A stretch of DNA of 64,000 nucleotides from Saprospiraceae bacterium (GTDB taxonomy: Bacteria > Bacteroidota > Bacteroidia > Chitinophagales > Saprospiraceae). Made by a program: the position numbers and the translations under genes. The stretch is taken from positions 124,001 to 188,000 of the forward strand of contig JADKAE010000003.1 in the NCBI GenBank assembly GCA_016715405.1, read 5' to 3'. Every line of letters begins with the position of its first letter. Position 1 is the first letter of the stretch. The notes beneath the pieces were generated by a model. The model was not told the origin of the DNA. It did no database searches and worked only from the letters and a program-made list of their open reading frames with translations. Positions 10,309-18,950 of this stretch are shown here, piece after piece.

Positions 10309-10425
10309 TCAGGAATAATACCGCATAAACAGGTAAAATAATACGATCATAAACGCGTGCATAGCCAGCACAAAAAGATACATTTGGGGCCAGGTACGAA
10401 AAAAAGGAGGCTTTTCCATATCCAT
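10309..10425 (-). CDS. 38-residue single-pass membrane protein
   Basis: ATG at 10425, TGA at 10309: 38 residues beginning MDMEKPPFFRTWPQMYLFV and ending FYLFMRYYS, with one membrane helix in residues 15-34. Charged N-terminus, aromatic-rich FFRTW start and a short YYS tail resemble the tiny membrane proteins commonly found beside symporter genes in Bacteroidota. It is opposite in strand to both neighbours and ends one base after the restored stop of the protease at 10308, so the genes are tightly convergent. A coding role rests on this pattern and on length; alternative starts exist at 10419. Confidence 0.55.
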   Translation of the reverse strand: MDMEKPPFFRTWPQMYLFVLAMHAFMIVLFYLFMRYYS

Positions 10426-10461
10426 AGACTTTTTTTACAAAGCTAAGTCTATTACCTTGCA

Positions 10462-11244
10462 ATGATGCACGTCATACTCAATAGTTTTCAGTTGCCACTC
10501 GAACAACCGGTAGCCGTTTTCGCACTGCTATTACTCGTTATCCTGGCGGCGCCCCTGGTATTGCACCGGTTTCGTATACCCGGTATCGTAGGACTTATCC
10601 TCGCCGGCGTGGCGCTGGGTCCGCACGGCTTCGGCGTGCTCGAAAAAAATTCGGCGATCAACTTATTCGGCACGGTAGGACTCCTTTATATTATGTTCCT
10701 GGCCGGCCTGGATCTGGAATTAAACGATTTCCTGCGCAACCGCCACCGCAGCGGCTGGTTTGGACTGCTCACTTTTACGGTGCCTTTTGTGCTGGGTTAC
10801 CTGGTATGCCGCTATCTGCTGGGTTACGAACAAGTCGCTTCCCTGCTCACAGCCAGCATGTTTTCTACCCATACGCTGATCTCTTACCCTATCGTGAGCC
10901 GACTGGGCCTCTCCAAAAACGAAGCTGTTACCATAGCGGTGGGTGGCACCATTTTTACCGATACCCTGGTGCTCATCCTGCTGGCCGTGTTTACCCGCAT
11001 GGAAGGCGCCGGCATTGATATGATGTATTGGGTGCGCTTTTCGCTTTCGCTGCTGGCTTTTTCGGTGATCGTACTTTGGGGTTTTCCGTTTGTAGCGCGG
11101 TATTTTTTTAAATGGATCAACGACCAAACCTGCACTATATCTTCACCCTGGCGATGGTTTTTCTGGCCGCCCTCATGTCCGAATGGGCAGGCGTGGAGCC
11201 CATCATCGGCGCTTTTTTGGCCGGTTTGGCGCTCAACAGGCTGA
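10462..11244 (+). CDS. CPA2-family cation/proton antiporter, N-terminal part
   Basis: Residues 1-217 are the first half of a KefB/NapA-type exchanger with about seven membrane helices: HRFRIPGIVGLILAGVALGP, GLLYIMFLAGLDLE and STHTLISYPIVSRLGL are family signatures. After about residue 217 (RYFFKWIND) the frame turns into non-membrane sequence (SSPWRWFFWPPSCPNGQ), while the continuation of the family is in the -1 frame. So the true gene is about 10462-12452 with a one-base shift near 11112-11140. No slippery heptamer explains it: the T7 run just upstream would shift straight into TAA. Confidence 0.9.
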   Translation: MMHVILNSFQLPLEQPVAVFALLLLVILAAPLVLHRFRIPGIVGLILAGVALGPHGFGVLEKNSAINLFGTVGLLYIMFLAGLDLELNDFLRNRHRSGWFGLLTFTVPFVLGYLVCRYLLGYEQVASLLTASMFSTHTLISYPIVSRLGLSKNEAVTIAVGGTIFTDTLVLILLAVFTRMEGAGIDMMYWVRFSLSLLAFSVIVLWGFPFVARYFFKWINDQTCTISSPWRWFFWPPSCPNGQAWSPSSALFWPVWRSTG

Positions 11245-12452
11245 TTCCCCACGCCTCGGTGCTCATGAACCGCATCGAGTTTGTGGGCAATGCCCTCTTT
11301 ATCCCCATTTTTTTGATCAGCGTGGGCATGATCATCGACCTCCAAGTGCTCACCAAAGGCCCCGAGGCGCTAATCGTGGCCGGGGTACTCAGCGCAACGG
11401 CCCTGGTGAGCAAATGGCTGGCCGCCTGGGTCACCCAGCGGATGCTGAAGTTAACGCCTATCGACCGCAACTTGATTTTCGGACTCAGCAGCTCGCACGC
11501 CGCAGCTACCCTGGCAGTTATCCTGGTAGGCTTCCGACTGGGCATCCTCGACGAAAACGTGCTCAACGGCACCATCGTGCTTATCCTGATCACTTGCCTG
11601 GTGTCGTCATTCGCCACCGAATCTGCCGCCAGGAAAATGGTGCTTTCTCATAAGCAACAACAAGCAGCGCAACAACCTGCCGTTGAGCAACGCGTCATGG
11701 TGTCGCTCTCCAACCCCAACACCATACAGCAACTGATGGACCTCGCCCTGGTCATCCAACAGGAAAAATGCCGCTGGCCGATATACCCCATTTCCGTCAT
11801 CATGCAGGAAGACGAAAACACGGCCAGTCTGGCCAACAGCAAAAAACTCCTGGAACAGGCAGCCCACGTCGCCACCGCCGCCAACAGGCAGGTGGAGGGA
11901 CATACTTTTGTGGATATCAATATCTCCAACGGACTACTCCACGCCGCCAGAGAACTGGATGCCACCGAGATCGTCATCGGCTGGCATGGCGAGAAAAAGA
12001 CGACCGACCTGATCTTTGGCGATATCCTCGACACCCTGATCGGAAAAACCCAGCTCATGGTGCTCGTCAACCGACTGGTGCAGCCCGTCAATACGATCAA
12101 TCGAATCGTGGTGGCCGTGCCCGAAAACGCCGAATACGAAACCGGCTTCGGCCGCTGGGTGGAACTCTCCGCCCGACTGGCCCGCCAAACCAGCAGCAAA
12201 CTGATTTTTTATTGCGATACGTTTACTTTCGAAGCAATACAAACCCACCTCCGAAAGCACAATATATTCGTCAACCTCGAACACCAGGAGTTTGTCGAGT
12301 GGCAAGACCTGCCCGTTATTTCTCAAATCGTCAGAGATAACGACCTGTTTATGGTGATCAACGGCCGCAAAGGGAAGCATCTCCCACTCCGGGAACTGGA
12401 TCGCATCCCCGATTATATCGCCAAACATATCAACCAGACGAATTTATCCTGA
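11112..12452 (+). CDS. CPA2-family cation/proton antiporter, C-terminal part with Usp-like tail
   Basis: 446 residues from an ATG preceded by TAA. Membrane helices continue from the previous frame (FTLAMVFLAALMSEWAGVEP, GAFLAGLALNRLIP, FIPIFLISVGMIIDL, GLSSSHAAATLAVILVG) to about residue 180. A soluble part of about 265 residues follows with two universal-stress-protein-like halves (RVMVSLSNPNTIQQLMDLAL and NRIVVAVPENAEYETGFGRW). This layout is usual for Bacteroidota antiporters of about 660 residues. Whether translation restarts at 11112 or the split is a sequence error cannot be decided here. Confidence 0.9.
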   Translation: MDQRPNLHYIFTLAMVFLAALMSEWAGVEPIIGAFLAGLALNRLIPHASVLMNRIEFVGNALFIPIFLISVGMIIDLQVLTKGPEALIVAGVLSATALVSKWLAAWVTQRMLKLTPIDRNLIFGLSSSHAAATLAVILVGFRLGILDENVLNGTIVLILITCLVSSFATESAARKMVLSHKQQQAAQQPAVEQRVMVSLSNPNTIQQLMDLALVIQQEKCRWPIYPISVIMQEDENTASLANSKKLLEQAAHVATAANRQVEGHTFVDINISNGLLHAARELDATEIVIGWHGEKKTTDLIFGDILDTLIGKTQLMVLVNRLVQPVNTINRIVVAVPENAEYETGFGRWVELSARLARQTSSKLIFYCDTFTFEAIQTHLRKHNIFVNLEHQEFVEWQDLPVISQIVRDNDLFMVINGRKGKHLPLRELDRIPDYIAKHINQTNLS

Positions 12453-12488
12453 TTTATCCGGAGCAGTATTCAGAGGAGGATGTGGAGT

Positions 12489-12633
12489 GAGGGGGCGTGG
12501 AGGCGAGGGGGGAGAGAGGGCGAGGGGGCGAGGGGGCGAGGGGGCGAGGGGGCGAGGGGGCGAGGGGGCGAGGGGCGAGGGGGCGAGGGGCGAGGGGGCG
12601 AGGGGGCGAGGAGGCGAGGGGGCGAGGAGGCGA
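12489..12633. repeat. 8-bp tandem array (GGGGGCGA)
   Basis: About 17 imperfect copies of an 8-bp unit GGGGGCGA (some 7 bp with four G, some GGAGGCGA) just after the antiporter gene. One frame reads as a Pro-rich pseudo-ORF. Related units occur at 31881-31904, 38988-39028 and 45767-45802. Confidence 0.9.
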
Positions 12634-12699
12634 CTTTGGGAATGAGGTGACATCTTCATGAGGTACGAAAGAAGGTTCGTCATCTCGTTCATTATTTAA

Positions 12700-12790
12700 C
12701 CACGGAGTTTCACGGAGTTCACACAGAGTTACACGGAGTCAAAATCTAGCTCCGTGGAACTCCGTGTGAACTCAGTGAAACTCTGTGGTG
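12700..12790. repeat. CACGGAGTT-type palindromic repeat
   Basis: Left arm built of CACGGAGTT/CACAGAGTT words (12700-12738) and right arm of CTCCGTGGAACTCCGTG / CTCTGTGGTG (12750-12790) are near reverse complements, so the region can fold into one long hairpin. Similar CACGGAGT repeats are widespread between genes in several bacterial phyla. The gap 12453-12850 is filled by this and the octamer array. Confidence 0.8.
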
Positions 12791-12850
12791 AAAAATAAAG
12801 CAAAGGCCGCTATTCTATGCGAACCTTGTGTTTAAAATAACTTTACCCAA

Positions 12851-13435
12851 TCATTCACTCCCTTCATTAAAATTGTCTGAATTTATTTTGCTTAACTGAT
12901 ATTCTTTATTCCAAAGTCTGTAAGAGAAATAAAATATTGACAACAACATAAGTCCGTATATTACAAATAGTCGTCTTACAACTAACTCTCTGAAGGAAGT
13001 GTAAATTGACACATTGTAGAATTGACAAAGATTATGAATGGTCGCCAAAAAACTTGTGAAGATTAGTACTCGGATTAAAATATATCCCGAATGGGCCAAT
13101 AGTACCTTTTTGTTCTTTGGGGTTTTATAAAATATCTCCATAAAGCGTCCTTTTTCGTTAAAATACAACTCGGAAACAAAATCAGTAAGTCCAGTTGGTT
13201 TCGTGCTAAATTTGGTATTGGCGTACCTAAACGTATAGTAGTAGAATGCGTAAATAATCAGTCCGACAATTATGATATTGGCTATAATCAAGCCCGTCCA
13301 TCCTACACCAAAAATTCTATATAATGGATTTGTTTCACCTGTTGGGTTGTCGAAAAACCAAAGGCTTGTCGAATAAAAATCACAGCCTCTCGCAAAGAGA
13401 AGCAAGAAAGTCAGAATGAAAAATTTCAATTTCAT
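12851..13435 (-). CDS. Multi-pass membrane protein of unknown function
   Basis: 194 residues with about four membrane helices (residues 3-16, 45-68, 112-135, 150-172), starting MKLKFFILTFLLLFARGCDF. Around residues 15-50 the pattern RGCDFYSTSLWFF ... NPLYRIFGVGWTGLI recalls the DUF5658-type small membrane proteins, but I am not certain. The gene is clearly more AT-rich than those on either side and sits at the left edge of an island with an insertion sequence and toxin-antitoxin remnants, so it was probably acquired. Confidence 0.75.
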   Translation of the reverse strand: MKLKFFILTFLLLFARGCDFYSTSLWFFDNPTGETNPLYRIFGVGWTGLIIANIIIVGLIIYAFYYYTFRYANTKFSTKPTGLTDFVSELYFNEKGRFMEIFYKTPKNKKVLLAHSGYILIRVLIFTSFLATIHNLCQFYNVSIYTSFRELVVRRLFVIYGLMLLSIFYFSYRLWNKEYQLSKINSDNFNEGSE

Positions 13436-13585
13436 GATCTTGTTTTTTTATTGATTCCCACTCTCTGTCACCCCATTTTCAGGTAGAAAAAGAATAATTT
13501 CGTGCAGCTGCTATACGCAAAGATAATGTTTTTACATAAATCCAGCAAGTGGAGTGCTTTCAATCCCACCAAGCTCGGGCGCGAG

Positions 13586-13930
13586 CTATAAATATCTTCT
13601 TACCTTCAGTTGGTATTGTTTATACGCGTCACCAAATCTTTTCATCAAAAAATTCTCCTCCCCTTTAATTATCAAATGATAAGTGATCAAGCTGTACACT
13701 CCCAGTAAAATTATCATCCAATGAAGCGTGTAAATCATTGCGGCTATAGTAATAAAATCAAAACCAACATACATTGGGTTTCTGCTATATTTATAAAGTC
13801 CATTTGTTTTTAATTCCGTATCATCGGTAGGCAATCCTAATCGTATTGATTTGCCCAGGTTAATAAGACTGATTACCGTAAAAACCAGGCCAATAAAAAG
13901 TATAAAAACAGAAATATACCGGTTAAACAT
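13586..13930 (-). pseudogene. Isoprenylcysteine methyltransferase-like protein, C-terminal part (IS-interrupted)
   Basis: Residues from MFNRYISVFILFIG to KQYQLKVRRYL form the core of an ICMT/PEMT-family membrane methyltransferase: GLYKYSRNPMYVGF and GEENFLMKRFGDAYKQY are the S-adenosylmethionine-binding signatures of the family. The frame upstream of 13930 is insertion-sequence DNA. The missing N-terminus is intact at 15456-15595; removing the IS and one copy of the 10-bp duplication joins both parts in frame into about 160 residues. The gene may be non-functional in this strain, though an internal ATG at 13930 would still give a 114-residue product. Confidence 0.85.
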
Positions 13931-15455
13931 AGGCTGTTCAGTTTGACGAAAAATCAGTCCGACGTTTTTTTGCTTTGGTGAAGGTACGCCCACACTTCGT
14001 ACCTTTAGTGTACCACCAAAAAAAGCAATCCATGTGGGCGGACTAAAGGTAAGATAAATCGCTTAAAAGCCAAGGCTAAAGGTCGGACTAATGAGCGCCG
14101 ACGGTTACGAGATCGACTGAAATATAGCCGACAGCGGATTGTGCGGCTTGAAGCGGAGAACGAACGACTTAGGCGAATAGCCGAGCCTCGCCCGGTGTTC
14201 AACCACAAGTACCCCGGTCAGATGATTGCCCTTGCGGTATTCATTGTTATCAACGGGGGCTCACTGCGCTGTGCGGCGGCGACGGCGCAGTTTTTGGCTT
14301 GTTTCATGGGGTGGTCCTTCACGGGTCGGCCTAGTCCGGTTACAGTGCGCAATTGGGTGCTGCGCTGCGGGTTGCATGCCCTGGAAAGTGTTCGAGACCA
14401 GCGGGGAGAAATAGCACTTATTATGGATGAGAGTATCCAGATTGGTACGGAAAAACTGTTGCTGCTGCTGGGCGTACCGCTCAACAAGGAGCACAGCCAT
14501 TGTACAGCGTTGAGGGGAGAGGACGTCCAGGTTCTGGGTATGGAAGTTCAGCATTCCTGGACAGGAGATTTAATCGCCGACTTTGTAGGGCGAACGCTGG
14601 CAGGCTTTCCGAGACTCAACGTAGCCTATCTGATTAGCGACCGGGGACGTCTCTACTAGCGGCCGTGCGCCGACTGGATTACAGTTGGTGGGTGACTGCA
14701 GCCATGAAATGATGAACGTGGTTAAGGACCTCTTCAATAAGGACAAGTCGCTACAAGAACTGTGCGCCGCCATTGGAGCGTTGCGCCGCCGTTTTTTTAC
14801 TAACGGATTGGGGCGGGTTACTGCCGCCGACATTACGCGACAAAGATCGCTTTTTACGGCTCTTTAGGATCGTCGAATGGGTGCGTCGCATGGACACTTA
14901 CTGGGAGCAGCTACCGGATAAAGTACGCCGGCCCCTGTTGTTTTACCGTCGCCAACCGGCTTTACTGCGTCGCCTGACCCAGGTTCGCGACCTGGTGGAT
15001 ATAACGGCTAAAATCCTAAAATCCGCAGGACTGAGTACGGCCAGCCATCGGCGCTGGCAGCAGCAGGTGCAAAGCTATGTGAACCAACAGGAGGTAGTCA
15101 GCCACGCGGCCCGCAAGTTTATTAAACGGCTGGAAGCCTACTTTTGCCGCTCATGCCCCCAAGTATGAAGCCCATGGCAGATTACTGTGTTGCTCAGACA
15201 TCATTGAGAGTACCTTCGGGCGCTATAAGAACAAAGGTGGTATGAAAGCCATCAGCGCCGACGTACTCAGCATCGCCCTATACAATCAGCCCATTAGTAT
15301 AAATTACGTCACCGAAGCATTGGGCAAAGTAAGCGAACCGAAGGTGAGGGCCTGGGAAGAAAAAAACGTGTGTCATAACTTCCTGGGATTACGACGACGC
15401 TTGGAGCAGGAGCTAAATAACACAGGATGAAAAAGGTGTCAAACTGAACAGCCTA
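13930..15455. mobile_element. Insertion sequence with 18-bp inverted repeats and 10-bp target duplication
   Basis: Left end TAGGCTGTTCAGTTTGAC at 13930-13947 and its exact reverse complement at 15438-15455 bound a 1.5-kb element. The target duplication CGGTTAAACA lies at 13920-13929 and 15456-15465. The element is inside a methyltransferase gene. It carries one transposase gene on the plus strand, now in several frames. Terminal repeat length and a 10-bp duplication would fit a few families (for example ISAs1), but I cannot name it from sequence alone. Confidence 0.92.
14031..15430 (+). pseudogene. DDE transposase, frameshifted
   Basis: Coherent protein sequence can be read through four frames: a basic coiled-coil start (RLKAKAKGRTNERRRLRDRL, then RLEAENERLRR), first Asp in LIMDESIQIG, second Asp in YLISDRG, then VGDCSHEMMNVVKDL, and the Glu in DIIESTFGRYKNKGGMK near 15200. 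Frame changes fall at about 14646 (GGGG), 14838 and 15150, all in the +1 direction, and the start codon region near 14031 is also out of frame. The longest single frame is 14141-14659 (GTG start). All three catalytic acids are still encoded, so loss of function rests only on the shifts. Confidence 0.8.
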
Positions 15456-15595
15456 CGGTTAAACATTATTGACTTATTATCAACTAATTTAAATCCAAGC
15501 AACATTAAAAATAGAACTATCCATGTAATGTATCCTGCAATCTTTCCTGTATAAAAGATTATTGGGTTTATCGTTGTTTTTCCTATGAGTTCCAT
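15456..15595 (-). pseudogene. Isoprenylcysteine methyltransferase-like protein, N-terminal part
   Basis: ATG at 15595; MELIGKTTINPIIFYTGKIA starts a protein with one membrane helix (YITWIVLFLMLLGF) and runs into the IS at MFNR. The residues MFNR are encoded within the target duplication and are repeated at the start of the C-terminal part at 13930, which shows the two pieces were one gene. Confidence 0.85.
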
Positions 15596-15625
15596 ATTAT
15601 CAGATTTTTTAGCTACTCAGGTTTG

Positions 15626-15735
15626 TTTTTAACGCAAAGAACGCCTCATTTTGCCATCAGGGGCAGGCATTTTCAAAGCGTTACACTTGTAACCGTTTCG
15701 ATCCAAGCCGCTCGTTGAGCGGAGTCGAAACGACA
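15626..15735. repeat. Dispersed repeat words beside the DinD-like gene
   Basis: Two short elements that recur elsewhere: AACGCAAAGAACGC at about 15631 (related to the larger copy at 51153-51245) and a sequence centred on GTTGAGCGGAGTCGAAACGA at 15715, whose reverse complement is at 48234-48266. The second one overlaps and encodes the C-terminal tail (RFDSAQRAA) of the next gene. Confidence 0.7.
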
Positions 15736-16629
15736 ACTGTGCGACTGTGTGAAGGAGACATCTCCTCCAGCATCTACTTTTTTCTTTTTAGATTTTTTCT
15801 TGTCGCCCTCATTCAATTGCAAAGCAGTTTTGGCATTGAGAGAGGTTACTACATTTTTCCCTGTTTTGGCTTCCAGTTCTTTGCGGGCTACATTTGCCAC
15901 ATGGCCGCCTTGCATAGCCACTTTTTTGCTTTCTTCAAAATCTTTCGGATTGGTTGCGGCAGATATGTCCTTTGTAGATGCTTCGGCAAGCATATTTAAG
16001 ATGAGTTCCGTATTGGTCATGTTGTCCCTCAGGTTTTCTTTTTTCAGCCCTTTCAGGATTTTGTATTCATTGGTGGTTTTGTCACTCCATGCTTTGGTAA
16101 TGATATCGGTTAGCGTGGCAAACTGAACGCCTTCTTTCAGTCCGCGCTTTTTCCATTCGTCAGTTAATTCTTTTCGTATTTCAATGCTTTTCAGGCGTTG
16201 ATTTATCCAGTTTTCGGAATAGCCCAATTGCATGTATTGCTCTAAAGCCCTGTCAATACTTAGTTCCGGGTCTTGCATTTCGTCTAATCGTTCAGATGCC
16301 ACCTGAGCCAGCCAGAGTTTAAGGGGTTCTGCTTTGGGTGAGGGAATGGATTGTATTAGGCGGAAAAGCTGTTCCGTATCTGCTACATCTGTCAGGTAAA
16401 ATTTGCCATCAGCCGATTGCATTTTCAGTTGACTACAATTTGTAGCCAACTGACTTCCTTCTGCTTTTAGCCTTGTTTTTAAAACGCTCCAATACTTTCT
16501 GGGATTAGGGCTATCGGTTAAAACAGCCACAACATCTACAATGGACACATACCATTTTCCCTCTTCCTCATCCCAAAGCGTTCTCACTTTTTTGTCCTCA
16601 AAGATTTTAATTTCGGTGTCTTTTTTCAT
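15673..16629 (-). CDS. BRO-N / DinD-like phage-antirepressor family protein
   Basis: About 318 residues from the ATG at 16629 (MKKDTEIKIFEDKKVRTLW). Residues 1-110 are a BRO-N DNA-binding domain (VRTLWDEEEGKWYVSIVDVV, KYWSVLKTRL, KFYLTDVADTEQLFRLIQ). The C-terminal half resembles DinD (SERLDEMQDPELSIDRALEQ, then AMQGGHVANVARKELEAKTG). DinD-type proteins antagonise RecA filaments or act in the SOS response in enterobacteria; the role here is unknown. The last 25 or so residues (after KKKKVDAGGDV) are encoded by dispersed repeat DNA, so the native stop has probably been lost. Part of the island. Confidence 0.85.
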   Translation of the reverse strand: MKKDTEIKIFEDKKVRTLWDEEEGKWYVSIVDVVAVLTDSPNPRKYWSVLKTRLKAEGSQLATNCSQLKMQSADGKFYLTDVADTEQLFRLIQSIPSPKAEPLKLWLAQVASERLDEMQDPELSIDRALEQYMQLGYSENWINQRLKSIEIRKELTDEWKKRGLKEGVQFATLTDIITKAWSDKTTNEYKILKGLKKENLRDNMTNTELILNMLAEASTKDISAATNPKDFEESKKVAMQGGHVANVARKELEAKTGKNVVTSLNAKTALQLNEGDKKKSKKKKVDAGGDVSFTQSHSCRFDSAQRAAWIETVTSVTL

Positions 16630-16694
16630 TTGATTGCTGTTTTTTTGTTTCAACCCGTGACAAATTTTCACAGGTTGAATTATGCTGCCAATTC

Positions 16695-16790
16695 TTATTC
16701 GGTTAAACTTATATCATAAGGATCCACCACCCTCAAATCAACAATTGCCTTAAAGTCAGCGGCATTGTGGCTGATCAGCGTACAACAGTT
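16695..16790 (-). pseudogene. PIN-domain toxin remnant
   Basis: A 30-residue tail, LISHNAADFKAIVDLRVVDP then YDISLTE and stop TAA at 16697-16695, matches the end of VapC-like PIN ribonucleases (conserved N-x-x-D-F motif). Nothing else of the toxin is left; the sequence upstream belongs to the XRE gene. Confidence 0.6.
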
Positions 16791-16792
16791 TA

Positions 16793-17216
16793 CTAAATAG
16801 GCCGTTCTCCTTCCTCCCTGCTTTGGTTGATGTGCTGCAATATTTGCTCTCCTACTTCAGCAGAGAGTTTACCCGCGTATTTGTCGGATAACTTTTGACT
16901 CGGGTGTATGTTTTTTTCAAAATGTGGATCAGGTCGAGCTCTTCCAGCGCCGATAGCAATTGCATGGCTTTGGGGTGGTTGAGTTGAATGACAACGGTTT
17001 CCGCCGTGCCGGAAACAGGGGAAGGACCGCTTACAAGGTAGTCTACTGTTGATTCAAGCGCTTTAGCGATGTTGACCACTACTTGCGCGTTGGTATGGTT
17101 TCGCTTCGCTCATAACGGGAAATTTGTGTGTAATGCACGTCAATGAGTTCCGCCAATTCTGTTTGCGAATACCCTTTTCTTTTGCGCAGTGCTTTTAATC
17201 GTTCTGCAAAGCTCAT
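16793..17216 (-). pseudogene. XRE-family transcriptional regulator (antitoxin-like), frameshifted
   Basis: ATG at 17216: MSFAERLKALRKRKGYSQTE is followed by a classic helix-turn-helix (LAELIDVHYTQISRYERSET). The frame is lost at about 17085, continues as NAQVVVNIAKALESTVDYLV in another frame, is lost again at about 16896, and ends as KYAGKLSAEVGEQILQHINQ with a stop at 16793. Each repair needs one extra base, the second in a run of A. The whole would be about 141 residues, the usual size for this family. It lies next to the PIN remnant, so the pair may be a decayed toxin-antitoxin module. Confidence 0.75.
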
Positions 17217-17284
17217 TTTGATTGTTATGTTTAATGCAAATTTACACAAAAAAATGCATATACGCAAATTTATTGTCAATTTTG

Positions 17285-17924
17285 CTAAATCTTTTCCGCA
17301 TAAACCACCATATGCGTCCCCAAAGAAAAATACCCCATATTAAACCTAAGCAACTCCCCGCCCTTCTCAATTCTAGCCCTCAAATGCTCCGCCCTTTTCA
17401 TCATACATAAACGGCTCGACGATCAGGTTGGCCCGGAAGTCAATGCCGCCCAGGCCATAGGCTTTGTACAAGGCCTCTTTGGCGCCCCAATACACATGCA
17501 GGTGCGCAAAGTGGTGCGGCGCCGATAGCGACGCCAGCTCTTCCTCCCGCATGAATTTTACGGCGAGCCGCTCTATTTTCGGGGCCCAGACTTGTATATC
17601 GATGCCAACCGGGACATCGCCCCTGATGGCCGCCGCATAACCCGCCGAATGGCTCACCGACACACAAGGCCGACCGCCGCTGCAATACAAACTGCCTTTG
17701 TCGTTTTTATACACGCCTGCATAGGGCTCGTCGCCCAGCAATTGCCACAACAAATGCCGCGATGCCAGTCGCTCGAGGCGGCGACGGCCTTTTAGCGCTT
17801 CGAAGGGCGGCTCGTCGGCGGCAATGCCGGGCAGGGCGGCGAGGTACCATTCCTCCGGCTCGTCGATCTGCCAGGCGGCCCACTGCGCGCCACCCACAAG
17901 TTGTTCGCTTTTTGCCAAGGGCAT
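17285..17924 (-). CDS. 4'-phosphopantetheinyl transferase (Sfp type), frameshifted near the end
   Basis: The open frame 17373-17924 (183 aa) holds the transferase signatures: VSVSHSAGYAAAIRGDVPVG, GIDIQ (metal-binding Asp, residues about 107-111) and YWGAKEALYKAYG (residues about 150-162). It transfers the phosphopantetheine arm from CoA to acyl or peptidyl carrier proteins. The frame ends early at EKGGAFEG; one base missing near 17393 would add HLRARIEKGGELLRFNMGYF and run to 17285, giving about 213 residues, the normal length. Neighbours give no clue to a dedicated biosynthetic cluster, so it may be the general housekeeping enzyme. Confidence 0.88.
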
Positions 17925-17995
17925 AATGGCTTTTTTTTACAATAATAACCCTATTTTGCCAAGCGTACCCAATCGCCGTTAAACGTTTCTGCACA

Positions 17996-18913
17996 ATGAC
18001 CGATAAGTCTATCTCGCTGGTTAACCATTCCCGCCTTACCGGGCACAATACGGCCATCTATTGCCTCAGCAGCGGACTGCGGCCCGATACGGTGATATCC
18101 GCCGGCGGCGATGGTATGATCGTAGAATGGGACCTGCTCGCCCCCGAAAACGGCAAGCTGCTGGCCCGCGCCGAAACCCGCCTGTTTTCACTGCTGCCCT
18201 GCGCCGACCTGCAACTCTTAGTGGCCGGCGATATGGACGGAGGCGTGCACTGGATCGACCTGGCCGAGCCCACCCGCACGACGGGTATCGCCCACCACCG
18301 CAAAGGGGTGTTCGATATCCTGCGTATCGGCGACGATATTTTTACGGCCGGCGGCGACGGCAAAATCAGCCGCTGGTCGGCTACCGCGCGAAGAAGCTCC
18401 GAAAGCCTCGCACTCAGCGCCAACGGACTGCGCTGCCTGGCGTACCAACCCCAGCGCAACGAGATTGCCGTGGGCGCCAGCGATAATAATATTTATCTGC
18501 TTGACGCAAATAACCTGGACCTCCGCCACATGATTAGTCCGGCCCACGAAAGCTCCGTTTTTACGGTCTGCTACAGCGCCGACGGCCGCTACCTGTTCAG
18601 CGGTGGCCGCGACGCCCTGCTGCCCGTCTGGGATCTGACCGATAATTATAAGCTGATTTCTTCCCAGCCCGCGCATTGGTATACTATTAACCATATCGCC
18701 CTGCACCCTTCCGGCCGCTGGCTGGCCACCGCCAGCAGGGATAAAACGGTGAAAATATGGGACGCGCAAAGCTTTGAACTCGTCAAGGTGCTCGAAACTA
18801 TTCGCGACAGCGGACACGTCAATTCCGTCAACAAAGTATGGTGGCGCCCCGACGGCAAACAACTGGTTTCCGCCGGCGACGATAGGAGTATGATTATTTG
18901 GGAAGTGGTGTAA
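17996..18913 (+). CDS. WD40 repeat protein
   Basis: 305 residues without signal peptide, so cytoplasmic. About seven WD40 blades are visible: GGDGMIVEWDL, GGDGKISRWS, ASDNNIYLLDA, GGRDALLPVWDL, ASRDKTVKIWDA and GDDRSMIIWEV end successive repeats. A seven-bladed propeller of only WD40 repeats acts as a protein-binding scaffold; the partner is not evident. It is read away from the PPTase and ends 37 bp before dcd, so it may share a transcript with dcd and the helicase. Confidence 0.9.
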   Translation: MTDKSISLVNHSRLTGHNTAIYCLSSGLRPDTVISAGGDGMIVEWDLLAPENGKLLARAETRLFSLLPCADLQLLVAGDMDGGVHWIDLAEPTRTTGIAHHRKGVFDILRIGDDIFTAGGDGKISRWSATARRSSESLALSANGLRCLAYQPQRNEIAVGASDNNIYLLDANNLDLRHMISPAHESSVFTVCYSADGRYLFSGGRDALLPVWDLTDNYKLISSQPAHWYTINHIALHPSGRWLATASRDKTVKIWDAQSFELVKVLETIRDSGHVNSVNKVWWRPDGKQLVSAGDDRSMIIWEVV

Positions 18914-18950
18914 CTTTGCCCTCCAAGCTTTAAAACTTCACGACTTTATT

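Noticed and set aside
11101..11115. T7 run in the antiporter gene as a programmed -1 frameshift site
   Set aside because: Slipping back one base there reads TAA at once, so it cannot join the two halves.
12444..12692. Pro/Ser-rich ORF of 82 residues on the minus strand
   Set aside because: It is a translation of the GGGGGCGA array; composition and repeats come from the DNA.
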